Source of the DNA: Acidobacterium sp. S8
GTDB lineage: Bacteria; Acidobacteriota; Terriglobia; Terriglobales; Acidobacteriaceae
Assembly (NCBI RefSeq): GCF_009765985.1
Contig: NZ_LMUM01000002.1
Location: forward strand, 1-64,000
Length of the DNA: 64,000 nucleotides
Reading direction: 5' to 3'
Shown here: positions 26,859 to 36,065 of the stretch, in pieces
Numbering within the stretch: position 1 is the stretch's first letter
How the letters are laid out: every line of letters begins with the position of its first letter
Position numbers and translations under genes: made by a program
Notes under the pieces: model-generated
Told to the model about the DNA's origin: nothing
Databases searched by the model: none
What the model saw: the letters and a program-made list of their open reading frames with translations, nothing else

Positions 26859-28177
26859 GCACATGGTGGCGCAGCACGATCCTCTTTCTCGCATGCGCCG
26901 CGGTTTTGCTTTCATCTCGCCCGCTGGCCGCCCAATCGCAATCCCCGCAAGTTGTCCTGCTCCGTTTGCATGACACCATTCAGCCAGTAAGCGAACAGTA
27001 CATCAGCCGGGGGATCGCTCGCGCTGCCGATAGCCACGCCGATGCCGTACTCATCGAGCTCGACACGCCCGGCGGCCTGCTCGATTCCACACGGACCATG
27101 GTCGGCGACATTCTCACCTCGCCCGTGCCGGTAATCGTTTACGTTGCACCGTCGGGCAGCCGCGCCGGCTCCGCTGGCTTCTTTATCCTGGAGGCAGCTG
27201 ACATCGCCGCCATGGCTCTCGGAACCAATGCAGGCGCGGCCCACCCTGTCATTGAAGGTGGAACCCTCGATCCCATCATGAAGCAGAAGCTCGAGAATGA
27301 TACGACCGCATTCCTGCGCTCTTATGTTTCACGTCGCAACAGAAACACAGACGCGGCCCAGGATGCCGTGCTCAACTCGAAATCCTATACCGAGCACGAA
27401 GCCGAGCAGCTCAAGCTTATCGACCTCATAGCACCCAGCAACACAGCACTGCTCGATGCCGTCGACGGCCGGACCGTCACCCGTTTCGACGGTTCCACCT
27501 CGACGCTGCACACACGCGGCGCGCACATCGTTCCCGTCGACACCACTCTGCGCGAAGATATCCTCGATCGCCTGATGGATCCGAACCTCGCCGTACTGAT
27601 CCTTGTCGTAGGCGGCCTGCTCGTCTATCTCGAATTCAATACGCCCGGCACCATCATCCCCGGCGCGCTGGGCACTCTGTTGGTCGTCCTGGCGCTCTTC
27701 GCTTTGAACCTGTTGCCGGTCCGCTATACCTCGCTTATGTTGCTGATTGCGGCCTTTGCGCTATTGCTCCTTGAAGCCAAATTCGCCAGCCATGGCGTGC
27801 TTACTACCGCGGGCATCATTTGCCTCGTCTTTGGAACGCTCACGCTCGTTGCTGGTCCTATTCCTGAGTTGCGCGTCAGCATGGCCACCGCCATCGGTAC
27901 CGGCATTGCCTTCGGTGCGATCACTACATTCCTCGTCCGCATCGCCATTCGCGCGCGGCGAAACAAGGTCGTCACAGGAGCCGACGCTCTTATTGGATCG
28001 ATCGCCATAGCCCAGCAGCCGCTCGAACCACGCGGACAGGTCATGGTGCATGGGGAACTGTGGTTTGCCGAATCACCCTCACCTATCGCCCCTGGAGAGC
28101 GCGTCCGCGTGCGCGCCGTTCGCAATCTTACGCTGTTGGTAGAGCGGATTCCCGACGGCCAGCCCAAAGCGATTTGA
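26855..28177 (+). CDS. nfeD: NfeD-type membrane serine protease
   Basis: A 440-residue long-form NfeD. It has a signal peptide, a ClpP-class protease domain with Ser-Lys dyad (S106 in GSRAGSAGFF and probably K145 in QKLENDT), then four or five membrane segments (about 240-375) and a C-terminal OB-fold domain (TGADALIGSIAIAQQPLEPRGQVMVHGELW). In archaea the homologue cleaves the C-terminus of its slipin partner. The slipin gene follows 53 bp downstream, the classic pairing. Confidence 0.92.
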   Translation: MSTWWRSTILFLACAAVLLSSRPLAAQSQSPQVVLLRLHDTIQPVSEQYISRGIARAADSHADAVLIELDTPGGLLDSTRTMVGDILTSPVPVIVYVAPSGSRAGSAGFFILEAADIAAMALGTNAGAAHPVIEGGTLDPIMKQKLENDTTAFLRSYVSRRNRNTDAAQDAVLNSKSYTEHEAEQLKLIDLIAPSNTALLDAVDGRTVTRFDGSTSTLHTRGAHIVPVDTTLREDILDRLMDPNLAVLILVVGGLLVYLEFNTPGTIIPGALGTLLVVLALFALNLLPVRYTSLMLLIAAFALLLLEAKFASHGVLTTAGIICLVFGTLTLVAGPIPELRVSMATAIGTGIAFGAITTFLVRIAIRARRNKVVTGADALIGSIAIAQQPLEPRGQVMVHGELWFAESPSPIAPGERVRVRAVRNLTLLVERIPDGQPKAI

Positions 28178-28230
28178 ACGTCAAATCACAACTTCCGTGC
28201 GGTACAATCGCACCTCAGTGAGGCGTATAT

Positions 28231-29025
28231 ATGGGCATTCCAAGCCTGATCGTTATTGCCGTATTGGTTCTCTATCTGCTCAACTCCATCAAAATCCTGC
28301 GCGAATACGAACGCGGCGTCATTTTTCGCCTCGGGCGCGCCCTGCCTCAGCCTAAAGGACCAGGAATCATCCTCGTCTTTCGCCCATTTGATCAGATTGT
28401 GCGCGTATCCCTTCGGCAGGAAGTTCTCGAAGTCCCACCGCAGGATGTAATTACGCGCGACAACGTCACCATCAAGGTAAATGCCGTCATCACCTTGCGC
28501 GTGCTCGATCCTGCAAAAGCGGTGATCGAAGTCGCCAATTACGTCTACCAGACCTCGCAGTTCGCACAGACCACACTGCGCTCGGTTCTAGGTGAAGTCG
28601 AGCTCGACGGCCTGCTCTCGCATCGCGATGCGCTCAACCAGCGCATCCAGGCCATCATCGACCAGCGCACAGAACCGTGGGGCGTAAAAGTCGTGAGCGT
28701 GGAAGTAAAACAAGTGGATCTTCCTGAACAAATGCTACGCGCCATGGCAAAGCAGGCCGAAGCCGAACGTGAAAAGCGGTCGAAGATCATCAACGCCGAA
28801 GGCGAGTTCGGAGCGGCACAGCGTCTGGTTGAAGCCGCCAATCTGCTGGCGCAGCAACCCATCACGCTGCAGTTAAAGTATCTGCAGACTCTTACCGATA
28901 TTGGTACGGAAAAGAATACGACCGTCATCTTTCCGCTGCCGATGGAATTCCTGTCGCTTATTCAGAAATTCACCGGCGTGCCAGCTGCGCCTGCGGCGCC
29001 CGCCAACCCTGAGGAACGTCCATGA
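28231..29025 (+). CDS. slipin (stomatin-like SPFH/band 7 protein)
   Basis: A 264-residue stomatin homologue. It has an N-terminal membrane segment ([16 protein letters not shown]), the [12 protein letters not shown] signature, the SPFH domain (about 45-190), and an Ala/Glu-rich coiled coil ([19 protein letters not shown]). It forms large membrane-associated oligomers and is the partner and substrate type of NfeD proteases. Its stop overlaps the start of the SPOR gene by 4 bp. Confidence 0.93.
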   Translation: MGIPSLIVIAVLVLYLLNSIKILREYERGVIFRLGRALPQPKGPGIILVFRPFDQIVRVSLRQEVLEVPPQDVITRDNVTIKVNAVITLRVLDPAKAVIEVANYVYQTSQFAQTTLRSVLGEVELDGLLSHRDALNQRIQAIIDQRTEPWGVKVVSVEVKQVDLPEQMLRAMAKQAEAEREKRSKIINAEGEFGAAQRLVEAANLLAQQPITLQLKYLQTLTDIGTEKNTTVIFPLPMEFLSLIQKFTGVPAAPAAPANPEERP

Positions 29026-29711
29026 GAAGTGTGATTGACGACGAGGAAGAAAAAACAGATTCCGAAATCACGCTGAATGCCACCACACTGCTCGGCATCT
29101 TCTTCGGACTGGTGCTTGTCTGCGGCGTCTTCTTTGGCTTCGGCTACTCGATTGGTCGCCGCGGCACAGATACGCCGAGCGCGTCCGCTCCCGCGGCATC
29201 ATCCGCGACCGAAGATACTCCCACGCCTTCCGAGGCGAACGCGACAAAACCATCGGCGATGGAAAGTCTGCAGGCAGCCGAAAGCGATCAGCAGGATGCA
29301 AATACCGTCACTCAGTCCGTTAACGCAGAATCCACATCCAATAAGGCCTCGGCGCCGCAGGTAAGACCGGCCTTGCTCACACCATCCTCCGCCCCCAAGC
29401 CTTCGCCTGTATCAGCAACTCCGGCGGAAGCCAAACCTGCTTCCCTGCCTATAACCACCGCCGCAAACGAATCTATGCCGGCAGCGGGGAGCGCCTCCAT
29501 CATGGTGCAGATTGCCGCGGTTACACATCAGGAAGACGCGAACGTTCTCATCTCAGCGCTGCGTCAGCGTGGTTACAGTGTTTCCGTTCGTAATGAACCG
29601 CAGGACAAACTGCTGCACATACAGATAGGACCATTCGCATCGCGTGACGCGGCTAAAGCTATGCGCTCTCGCCTCCAGGCCGATGGCTACAATGCCATCC
29701 TGAAGCAGTAG
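29022..29711 (+). CDS. SPOR-domain membrane protein
   Basis: A 229-residue protein with a short cytoplasmic N-terminus, one membrane segment ([22 protein letters not shown] is its core), a long Ala/Ser/Thr/Pro-rich periplasmic linker and a C-terminal SPOR domain (about 155-229, [18 protein letters not shown] to [17 protein letters not shown]). SPOR domains bind peptidoglycan strands stripped of side chains at division sites. It closes the operon with nfeD and slipin by ATGA overlap. Confidence 0.88.
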   Translation: MRSVIDDEEEKTDSEITLNATTLLGIFFGLVLVCGVFFGFGYSIGRRGTDTPSASAPAASSATEDTPTPSEANATKPSAMESLQAAESDQQDANTVTQSVNAESTSNKASAPQVRPALLTPSSAPKPSPVSATPAEAKPASLPITTAANESMPAAGSASIMVQIAAVTHQEDANVLISALRQRGYSVSVRNEPQDKLLHIQIGPFASRDAAKAMRSRLQADGYNAILKQ

Positions 29712-29795
29712 CACCCATCCTGAAATCATAATTCTGAGCGAAGCGCAAAGATTTGTTTTGCGCCCGGCGCGGATGCTCCGTCCTAAGCCTATTCA

Positions 29796-29817
29796 GCGGA
29801 GCTAGCTTTAGCTCCGC
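29796..29817 (-). repeat. palindrome overlapping the plsC stop codon
   Basis: A perfect 9-bp stem GCGGAGCTA / TAGCTCCGC with a 4-nt loop. The plsC stop codon lies inside it. A short block CTGAGCGAAGCG, part of a repeat family seen elsewhere in the window, precedes it at about 29732. It may act as a bidirectional terminator between the convergent SPOR and plsC genes. Confidence 0.5.
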
Positions 29818-30518
29818 ATCCACTCCGGCAGGCTTGAAGCAATCGACTGCCGCACCGCTGCCAGTAGCTGCTCGCGCGTTCCGTATTCACGCGGCCAAAG
29901 CGGTGGATGAAACTCAACATGTGCCGTGCCCGGGGTAATCTGCATGCTGCCCTTTTTCATCATGCTTTCGGTCCCCCAGATAGAAATCGGCACAATCGGC
30001 GTGCCCGTCTCCATCGCCAGATAAAACGGCCCCTTCTTGAATGGAAGCAGTCGCCCGTCGCGCGAGCGCGTCCCTTCCACAAAGGTCGTAACATGCAGGC
30101 CGGAGTCGATCACCTTCCGCGCTGTCGCGACACTTTCTATCGCGCTTTCGACGCGGCCATCTCGATCGACAGGAATAAAATTTCCCAGCCGCATCGCGTA
30201 TCCCAGTAACGGAATCTTCATCAGCGAGCGCTTCAGGAAAACCGATGTGCGGCCCGGCAGCAGCGGCAGCAGCAGCGGCGGATCGAGATTCGAAATGTGG
30301 TTCGACATGAAGATATAGCGCTGCTTCGGATCAAGCCGCTCGCGCCCCTTCACATCAATTCGGATGCCGCCAATCTTCAGGCCGGTATTGGCGATCCACA
30401 TAGCCCAGCGGTAAAGAAATGAGATGTCGCCGGTCAGCAGCGTCCAGGGCAGCCCAATCAACGCTGCAGGAAATCCAAGGACAAGGTAAGAAGCAAGAAT
30501 CGCAATCGAAGAAAACAT
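29808..30518 (-). CDS. plsC: 1-acyl-sn-glycerol-3-phosphate acyltransferase
   Basis: A 236-residue membrane-associated acyltransferase. It has an N-terminal hydrophobic segment, motif I NHISNLDPP (NHx4D), the glycerophosphate-binding FVEGTRSRDGRLLPFKKG, and VPISIWG. It adds the second acyl chain to make phosphatidic acid. The start lies 2 bp from the mpl stop, so it is the last gene of the mpl group on the minus strand. Confidence 0.9.
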   Translation of the reverse strand: MFSSIAILASYLVLGFPAALIGLPWTLLTGDISFLYRWAMWIANTGLKIGGIRIDVKGRERLDPKQRYIFMSNHISNLDPPLLLPLLPGRTSVFLKRSLMKIPLLGYAMRLGNFIPVDRDGRVESAIESVATARKVIDSGLHVTTFVEGTRSRDGRLLPFKKGPFYLAMETGTPIVPISIWGTESMMKKGSMQITPGTAHVEFHPPLWPREYGTREQLLAAVRQSIASSLPEWMRS

Positions 30519-30520
30519 GA

Positions 30521-31954
30521 CTACGAACGCACCAGCACGCGCTCTTCCAGGCGTTTCGGCAGCTTCTCATATATCCCGTCAAAGCCGCCATTAGAAAGAA
30601 TCGCAACCACATCGCCAGCGCACAACTCCGCCACAATTGCGTTCACAATCGCATTCGCATCTGTATAAAGGGCTGCATCTTTGCCAGATGCTTTCAGTCC
30701 AGATACCACCGTCTCAGGATGCAGCCTCTCACTCTCTGCAATGCTCTCCTGTTTGAAGACACCTGCCAGCACAACACGGTCAGCCAGCGAAAGGCTCTCA
30801 ATCAGTTCGCGTTCAAAAATATTGCGCCGCAGCGTATTCGATCTCGGCTCCAGAACTGCCCACAGGCGCGCATCCGGATACGCCCCGCGAAGTGCCCGCA
30901 GCGTCTCACGAATTGCGGTAGGATGATGTGCAAAATCATCAATAATCGTTACGCCATCGACGACAGCACGCACCTCCAGTCTGCGCTTCACGCTCTCGAA
31001 CGTCGCCAGAGCTTGCTGAATCGCCGAAACCTCGACACCTTGTCCCGCCGCCAGCGCTGCTGCCGCCGTGGCATTCAGCGCATTGTGCTCACCCGCCATC
31101 GGCATCGTCAGCTCTGCCCACAACACACCATTGCGAAACACTTTCCATTGTGAGCGTCCACTGTGGAATTGCAAATCAGCAACCCGCCAGTCAGATTCGG
31201 CTAGAAACCCGTAACGCTCCACTTGGCAAAATGCTTTGCTCACGCATTCAGAAACATTCGCCGCCGCATCGAACGCAACCACGCACCCGCGCTGTGGCAC
31301 CAGGTTCACCAGTCGCTTGAACGCTGTCTTTACCTGGTCGAGATCGCGATAAATATCCGCGTGATCGAACTCAACGTGAGTCAGGATGAGTGCATCTGGA
31401 AAGTAATGCATGAATTTCGGTCCTTTATCGAAGAAGGCCGTATCGTACTCATCCCCTTCCAGAATGAATGGTCTGCTTTCCCGCAGCTGAAAGCTCGTCT
31501 TGAAATTCTCCGCGACTCCGCCAACCAGAAAGGAGGGAGCAAGCTCTGGCCGCGTCTGCGACGCCACTTCGTAAATCCACGCCAGCATGCTTGTTGTCGT
31601 CGTCTTCCCATGCGTTCCCGCAACCACGAGCGATTCACGCTTTGCCAAAAACTCGGAGTGAATCACCGCCGCCAGCGATGTGAACGGAATCCGCTGATCG
31701 AGCACATACTCCAGCTCGACATTGCCGCGCGATATCGCATTGCCAATAATCACAAGATCAGGATGCGGCTTCAGGTTTTCCGGCGAGAACGGCTCAGCAA
31801 TCGCAATATTCAAACTGCGCAGCAAATCAGACATCGGTGGATACGCCGCCTGGTCCGAGCCGGTCACCTGATGCCCTTTCAATTGCAACAACCCGGCGAG
31901 CGAAGCCATCGCCGTCCCGCAAATCCCAATCAAGTGAATGTGTTTCGTCTGCAT
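30521..31954 (-). CDS. mpl: UDP-MurNAc : murein tripeptide ligase
   Basis: A 477-residue Mur-family ligase. The N-terminus HLIGICGTAMASLAGLL and GSDQAAYPPMSDLL is characteristic of Mpl rather than MurC, and the ATP loop is GTHGKTTTTSM. It reattaches the recycled tripeptide L-Ala-gamma-D-Glu-meso-DAP to UDP-MurNAc in the cytoplasm. Downstream of ldcA (3 bp gap) and dapF-like genes, it forms a peptidoglycan-recycling operon. Confidence 0.92.
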   Translation of the reverse strand: MQTKHIHLIGICGTAMASLAGLLQLKGHQVTGSDQAAYPPMSDLLRSLNIAIAEPFSPENLKPHPDLVIIGNAISRGNVELEYVLDQRIPFTSLAAVIHSEFLAKRESLVVAGTHGKTTTTSMLAWIYEVASQTRPELAPSFLVGGVAENFKTSFQLRESRPFILEGDEYDTAFFDKGPKFMHYFPDALILTHVEFDHADIYRDLDQVKTAFKRLVNLVPQRGCVVAFDAAANVSECVSKAFCQVERYGFLAESDWRVADLQFHSGRSQWKVFRNGVLWAELTMPMAGEHNALNATAAAALAAGQGVEVSAIQQALATFESVKRRLEVRAVVDGVTIIDDFAHHPTAIRETLRALRGAYPDARLWAVLEPRSNTLRRNIFERELIESLSLADRVVLAGVFKQESIAESERLHPETVVSGLKASGKDAALYTDANAIVNAIVAELCAGDVVAILSNGGFDGIYEKLPKRLEERVLVRS

Positions 31955-31957
31955 TCC

Positions 31958-32884
31958 TTATTCAGCCTGCACGGCCGGCTCCAGATAACTGAGCACCGGC
32001 TCCTCTTCTAAATTCAATTCCGCATCGATCCCAAACGGCAGCGTCACGTTTCCGCGCGAGACATGTCCAGACCGCAACCCTATCGCAATCGGTCCATCAA
32101 ACCAATCCAGCACGCGCAGAATCACCTGCTCAAGCAGATCCGGACTCGCTCCCGACGACGCGCACTCCAACATCTCGCCAAAGACAAATCCAGTCACGCC
32201 ATCGAACTTGCCCGCCAGCACCATCTGCCGCAGCATGCGATCCACCTGATACGGCTTCGTTCCTACATCTTCCAGGAAAAGCAGCTTACCTTCCGTCTGC
32301 GGAGCGAATCGCGTTCCCAGCGACGACGTCAGAATGCTCAGGCATCCGCCGTATACAGTACCCTTCGCACGTCCGGGCTTGAGAATTCGTAAGCCTTCAG
32401 CCGCTCCCGCAGTCACAGCATCGCCATCGAGCGCCGCATCCAGGCTCGCATCATGCACGCCATCGTCAACCGCAAAATCTGCCGCCACCATCGGCCCATG
32501 AAAGGAAATCAATCCCAGCTCATCCAGCAACCATGTCTGTACCGCCGTTAGATCGCTGTATCCGAAAAACGGCTTGGGATTGTCGCGTATCAGATCAAGA
32601 TCGATATCTTCCATCAGATAATTCGATCCGTAACCGCCACGGGTACAAAATATAGCGTGTACCTCCGAATCGGCGAAAGCCGCATGCAGATCAGCCAGTC
32701 GCTCTTCTGCTGTGCCGGAAAAATACGGCGCCAGTCGCCCCTGCGCATATCTGCCGAACTCGGCATCGTATCCTCGCGCACGCAGCGCCTCCATGCCGCG
32801 CGCCAGCCGTTCCGGTTTCGACGAACTTGCCGGAGCGATCACCGCAATGCGCGCATCTGGCGCAACTGCAGGAGGCTTCAGCAT
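31958..32884 (-). CDS. ldcA: LD-carboxypeptidase (S66 family)
   Basis: A 308-residue S66 peptidase. The nucleophile region is CTRGGYGSNYL and the late catalytic segments are FLEDVGTKPYQVDRML (Glu) and GHVSRGNVTLPFG (His). It removes the terminal D-Ala from murein tetrapeptides in the cytoplasm, yielding the tripeptide used by Mpl, whose gene follows directly. Its start overlaps the end of the dapF-like gene by 7 bp. Confidence 0.9.
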   Translation of the reverse strand: MLKPPAVAPDARIAVIAPASSSKPERLARGMEALRARGYDAEFGRYAQGRLAPYFSGTAEERLADLHAAFADSEVHAIFCTRGGYGSNYLMEDIDLDLIRDNPKPFFGYSDLTAVQTWLLDELGLISFHGPMVAADFAVDDGVHDASLDAALDGDAVTAGAAEGLRILKPGRAKGTVYGGCLSILTSSLGTRFAPQTEGKLLFLEDVGTKPYQVDRMLRQMVLAGKFDGVTGFVFGEMLECASSGASPDLLEQVILRVLDWFDGPIAIGLRSGHVSRGNVTLPFGIDAELNLEEEPVLSYLEPAVQAE

Positions 32885-33690
32885 CCAAATGCCTCGCCCT
32901 TCGCAATCAATTCTGCTGGACCCGTCAGCAGAATTTCATTTTCTCCGCCCGTCCATTCCACACGCTGTTCGCCGCCCGGCGCTCGCACCAACAGATGGGC
33001 AGAGCCGCCCTTCTGCGAAATCGTAGCTACCGCCGTCGCGCAAGTTCCAGTCCCCGAAGAAGTCGTTGGCCCCACTCCACGCTCGAAGATACGAATCTCG
33101 ATCTCATTCGTATCTATCACGCGCACAAATTCCACATTCGTCTGCTCAGGAAAATCCGGATGAAAGCAAATCTCGCGTCCAATCTCCTGCCAGCTTCGGC
33201 CTCGCACTCCAAACGCCGGATCACTCACAAATACAACAAAATGAGGATTGCCGGTTGAAACTACAACGCCATCCACGACTTCATTCCCAAGCCTTACGCC
33301 GTGCGAAGCAATCTTCGGCACACCCATGCGCGAAGCAATCTGGTAGCGCTCGCCTTCGGCATCCACAATACGGCACTCGCGCGGGCCGGCGTCAGTCTCA
33401 AACAGAACGGCCTCCCCATGACCGAACTTCTTCTCATGCGCCATCCACGCTGCCACGCAGCGCGTCCCGTTGCCGGAGATTTCAGCCACCGAACCATCCG
33501 CATTAAACAGTCGAATTTTTCCCGACCGTTCGCCAGTCCATTCCAGATACTCCACTCCGTCCGCGCCGACGCCTGTATTCCGCGCACACAGTTTCACCGC
33601 GATCTCCCGCTGCCGCTCCACACTTAACTGTGTCTGCTCTACGACCAGAAAATCGTTGCCGCACGCATGAGCCTTTACAAATCGAATCAA
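32878..33690 (-). CDS. DapF-like epimerase with both catalytic Cys replaced by Ser
   Basis: A 270-residue protein of the diaminopimelate epimerase fold. It keeps the HACGNDF start, FNADGS, RC after the first active-site loop, STGNPH, ERG and the second loop. However, the two Cys that act as acid and base in DapF (CGNG and CGSG loops in E. coli) are S72 (ISGNGTRC) and S212 (SSGTGTC). Serine at both places would abolish or change ordinary epimerisation. It is first in an operon with ldcA and mpl, so an amino-acid isomerase role in peptidoglycan metabolism is plausible. The genome may have another true DapF. Confidence 0.85.
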   Translation of the reverse strand: MIRFVKAHACGNDFLVVEQTQLSVERQREIAVKLCARNTGVGADGVEYLEWTGERSGKIRLFNADGSVAEISGNGTRCVAAWMAHEKKFGHGEAVLFETDAGPRECRIVDAEGERYQIASRMGVPKIASHGVRLGNEVVDGVVVSTGNPHFVVFVSDPAFGVRGRSWQEIGREICFHPDFPEQTNVEFVRVIDTNEIEIRIFERGVGPTTSSGTGTCATAVATISQKGGSAHLLVRAPGGEQRVEWTGGENEILLTGPAELIAKGEAFGC

Positions 33691-34415
33691 TCGTCCTCCG
33701 GGTCGACAAACGTCAAAATCTGATCAATAGCCGGCGCAGCATTAAGGAATTTAAGCAGCCGCTCATGGCCTCTTCGTGATGCGGCAACGGAAAAAGACAA
33801 GCGGTTCAAGTCGCCAATCGTATTTCGCTCCAACTCAACAAGCCGGTGTTTGCCGTGGTCCATAGCGTTCAAAATCGACATGGATATCTCTTCGGGATCG
33901 CTGCCGCGTGCCTCGTAAAGCACAGAATAAATCTTCAGGTTCGACGTACGTTCCAGCAATCCCACGCCCTCGAGCGCTATCAATATAAGCGTGGCGGAAA
34001 ATACCGCGGGAATATATAGTCCTGCCCCACACGCCATTCCCACAGAAGCTACCGCCCACACCGTAGCAGCGCTGGTCAGTCCGCTCACGCGATCGCGGTT
34101 GCGAATAATCAGACCCGCTCCAAGAAACCCAATACCCTGCACGATATTCGAAGCGATCTGCCCTTTATTCGTGCTGCTTGCTCCGGCCACGACTGAAGAA
34201 AGAAAAGTAAACAGCGCCGCACCAAAGCAGATAAGCAGATTCGTCCGCACACCTGAAGGCTTATGGTGATACTCGCGATCGATGCCGATAATGCCGCCAA
34301 GCAATGCCGCCAGCAGCAAACGTCCAGCCGCACCGCCCGTCAGCACCGCCTCCTGCAGACCGTCGAAGGTCAACATATGGCCTGGCTCTTCGAGTATCAG
34401 AAGAAGATTTGTCAT
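33687..34415 (-). CDS. MgtC/SapB-family membrane protein
   Basis: A 242-residue protein with four or five membrane segments in the first 150 residues, including the family motifs ALLGGIIGIDREYHHKPSG, RTNLLICFGAALF and GIGFLGAGLI. A soluble C-terminal ACT-like part follows. MgtC proteins modulate magnesium or ATP homeostasis and survival under stress. Its stop overlaps the dapF-like start by 4 bp, so it belongs to the same transcript. Confidence 0.9.
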   Translation of the reverse strand: MTNLLLILEEPGHMLTFDGLQEAVLTGGAAGRLLLAALLGGIIGIDREYHHKPSGVRTNLLICFGAALFTFLSSVVAGASSTNKGQIASNIVQGIGFLGAGLIIRNRDRVSGLTSAATVWAVASVGMACGAGLYIPAVFSATLILIALEGVGLLERTSNLKIYSVLYEARGSDPEEISMSILNAMDHGKHRLVELERNTIGDLNRLSFSVAASRRGHERLLKFLNAAPAIDQILTFVDPEDD

Positions 34416-34436
34416 CGCTGTTTGAGCGTGATGCTA

Positions 34437-36065
34437 TCACTTTGCAAGGTAAATGCGCGCACACGGCTGGCCCGTGGAACAAATTACGTTAACCAGCGCC
34501 AGCCCTTCTGGATGCGCCGCCACTGCGGCCGCAATCGCATCGCCATCCGTCGTCACTACAATAGCCGCCGACTTCGCCGGATGCTCCAGCGCTCCCGGCC
34601 ATTGATAGTAATCGCCTTCATTGATCGTGCGCTTCAACGGAATCCCAGCCTGCTGCAGCGCTCCAATATGCTCAGAGGTGTACATCAGGATCATTCCCTG
34701 GTCCGGTAGGATTTCTAACTGTCGAGCCAATGCCCGCTCAAATGGGATACGTGTATGCGCATTCGCCACCGCCTCCTGCAGAACTAACGGACGCGACCGT
34801 GCCAGAACCACGCCATCGATCACAATCAGCAGCAGCGCAGCGCCCACGGCCCAATCCGACGAACGCGGCCATCGTCTGCCGAGAAAATCATTTCCCCATG
34901 CCACCAGAAACGCCAGCGACAGCGCGAATACTGGAAGCATCTCCATCCCATACCGGGTGTTGTAAAAGGAGTGCGGCCACCACAGCGGAATAAAAATCGG
35001 TACCGATCCGTAAGCAATGGAATATGCGTAAAACGGCAGCGGGATCCACAGCAGCAGCGCCGCGACAATGTCTTCGCCGCGACGATGCAGCCACACCGCG
35101 ATGGCTGTACCGGCGATCGAAAGCCAGAGCAGCACATTGTCAAAGTGCCGAGGCGCCGCACCCAGCTCCGCAGCCTTCAAAAAATACAGCGCAGCCACGC
35201 GCATGCTGTGCCAGCCCGGATAATGCGACGACCCCGGCTTCGTCGTGCGTATATCAATCGCCTTTGCCGAATATGGGCCGCGCATGAAATCCAGCGGATC
35301 GCCAAACTGCTTCGCGTTATACGCCAGCCAGAATGCCGGAGCCGCAATCAGCATGCCGGTGAATAAAACAAATGCGCCGCCCACAGGCTCCCGCAAATGC
35401 CGCCGTACGCTCCACAACGCTACCAGCCACGCGCATGCCGCATAGATCCATCCGTCATATCGCGTGAAAACTGCTGCTACCAGCACCAATCCGGCGATCA
35501 CCAGCAGGCGTGAGGCACGTGTCTGCCTGCCACCTTTCACTGCCCGCGAGCACTCAGCGATCAGCAGCGCGCTCCAGATCATCTCTGCCAGAAAAAGTGG
35601 CTCGGTCATCGCCGTGGTCTGCATATAGAGCAGCCCCGGATTCAGCCCATAGAACGCCGCCGCCACAATAGCTGGAGCAGGGCGCAGCCAGAGCCGCGCC
35701 ATTCTGTAGATACCCGCGCAGCCCAGCACATAACAGGTCATCGAAGGCCATGCGCCAGCCAGCCCCGTCTGCCACCAGGACATCTTCTGCACAAAGGGCA
35801 GCAAAAGCAGATGCGGCAGCGGCAGCCACACCGAACCAAGTTGCCGGAAACCCGGATTCAGTGAATCAAAGATACGCCGCGCGATATGCAGATGGGCCAC
35901 GGCGTCGCCATACAGGAGTGCCATACCGCGCGGAAAGCAATACCCCAGCGCAATAAATGACAGTATCATCGCAACGCAGGCAACCAGCCTCGTCTCCTGC
36001 GGCAGAGAAGTCCGACGATGATCTTCTGTTTCAGTCAAGGTGCGATAACTCGCGGAAGAGGCCAA
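34437..36065 (-). CDS. multi-pass membrane glycosyltransferase-like protein
   Basis: A 542-residue polytopic protein with at least ten hydrophobic segments, GT39/PMG-like. It has an early Asp in the first loop (LLYGDAVAHLHIARRI) and ends with a soluble domain (about 440-540). Such proteins transfer sugars from polyprenyl-phosphate donors. The start overlaps the end of the PfkB kinase gene by 35 bp; a later start is possible but would remove part of the N-terminal tail only. Confidence 0.65.
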   Translation of the reverse strand: MASSASYRTLTETEDHRRTSLPQETRLVACVAMILSFIALGYCFPRGMALLYGDAVAHLHIARRIFDSLNPGFRQLGSVWLPLPHLLLLPFVQKMSWWQTGLAGAWPSMTCYVLGCAGIYRMARLWLRPAPAIVAAAFYGLNPGLLYMQTTAMTEPLFLAEMIWSALLIAECSRAVKGGRQTRASRLLVIAGLVLVAAVFTRYDGWIYAACAWLVALWSVRRHLREPVGGAFVLFTGMLIAAPAFWLAYNAKQFGDPLDFMRGPYSAKAIDIRTTKPGSSHYPGWHSMRVAALYFLKAAELGAAPRHFDNVLLWLSIAGTAIAVWLHRRGEDIVAALLLWIPLPFYAYSIAYGSVPIFIPLWWPHSFYNTRYGMEMLPVFALSLAFLVAWGNDFLGRRWPRSSDWAVGAALLLIVIDGVVLARSRPLVLQEAVANAHTRIPFERALARQLEILPDQGMILMYTSEHIGALQQAGIPLKRTINEGDYYQWPGALEHPAKSAAIVVTTDGDAIAAAVAAHPEGLALVNVICSTGQPCARIYLAK

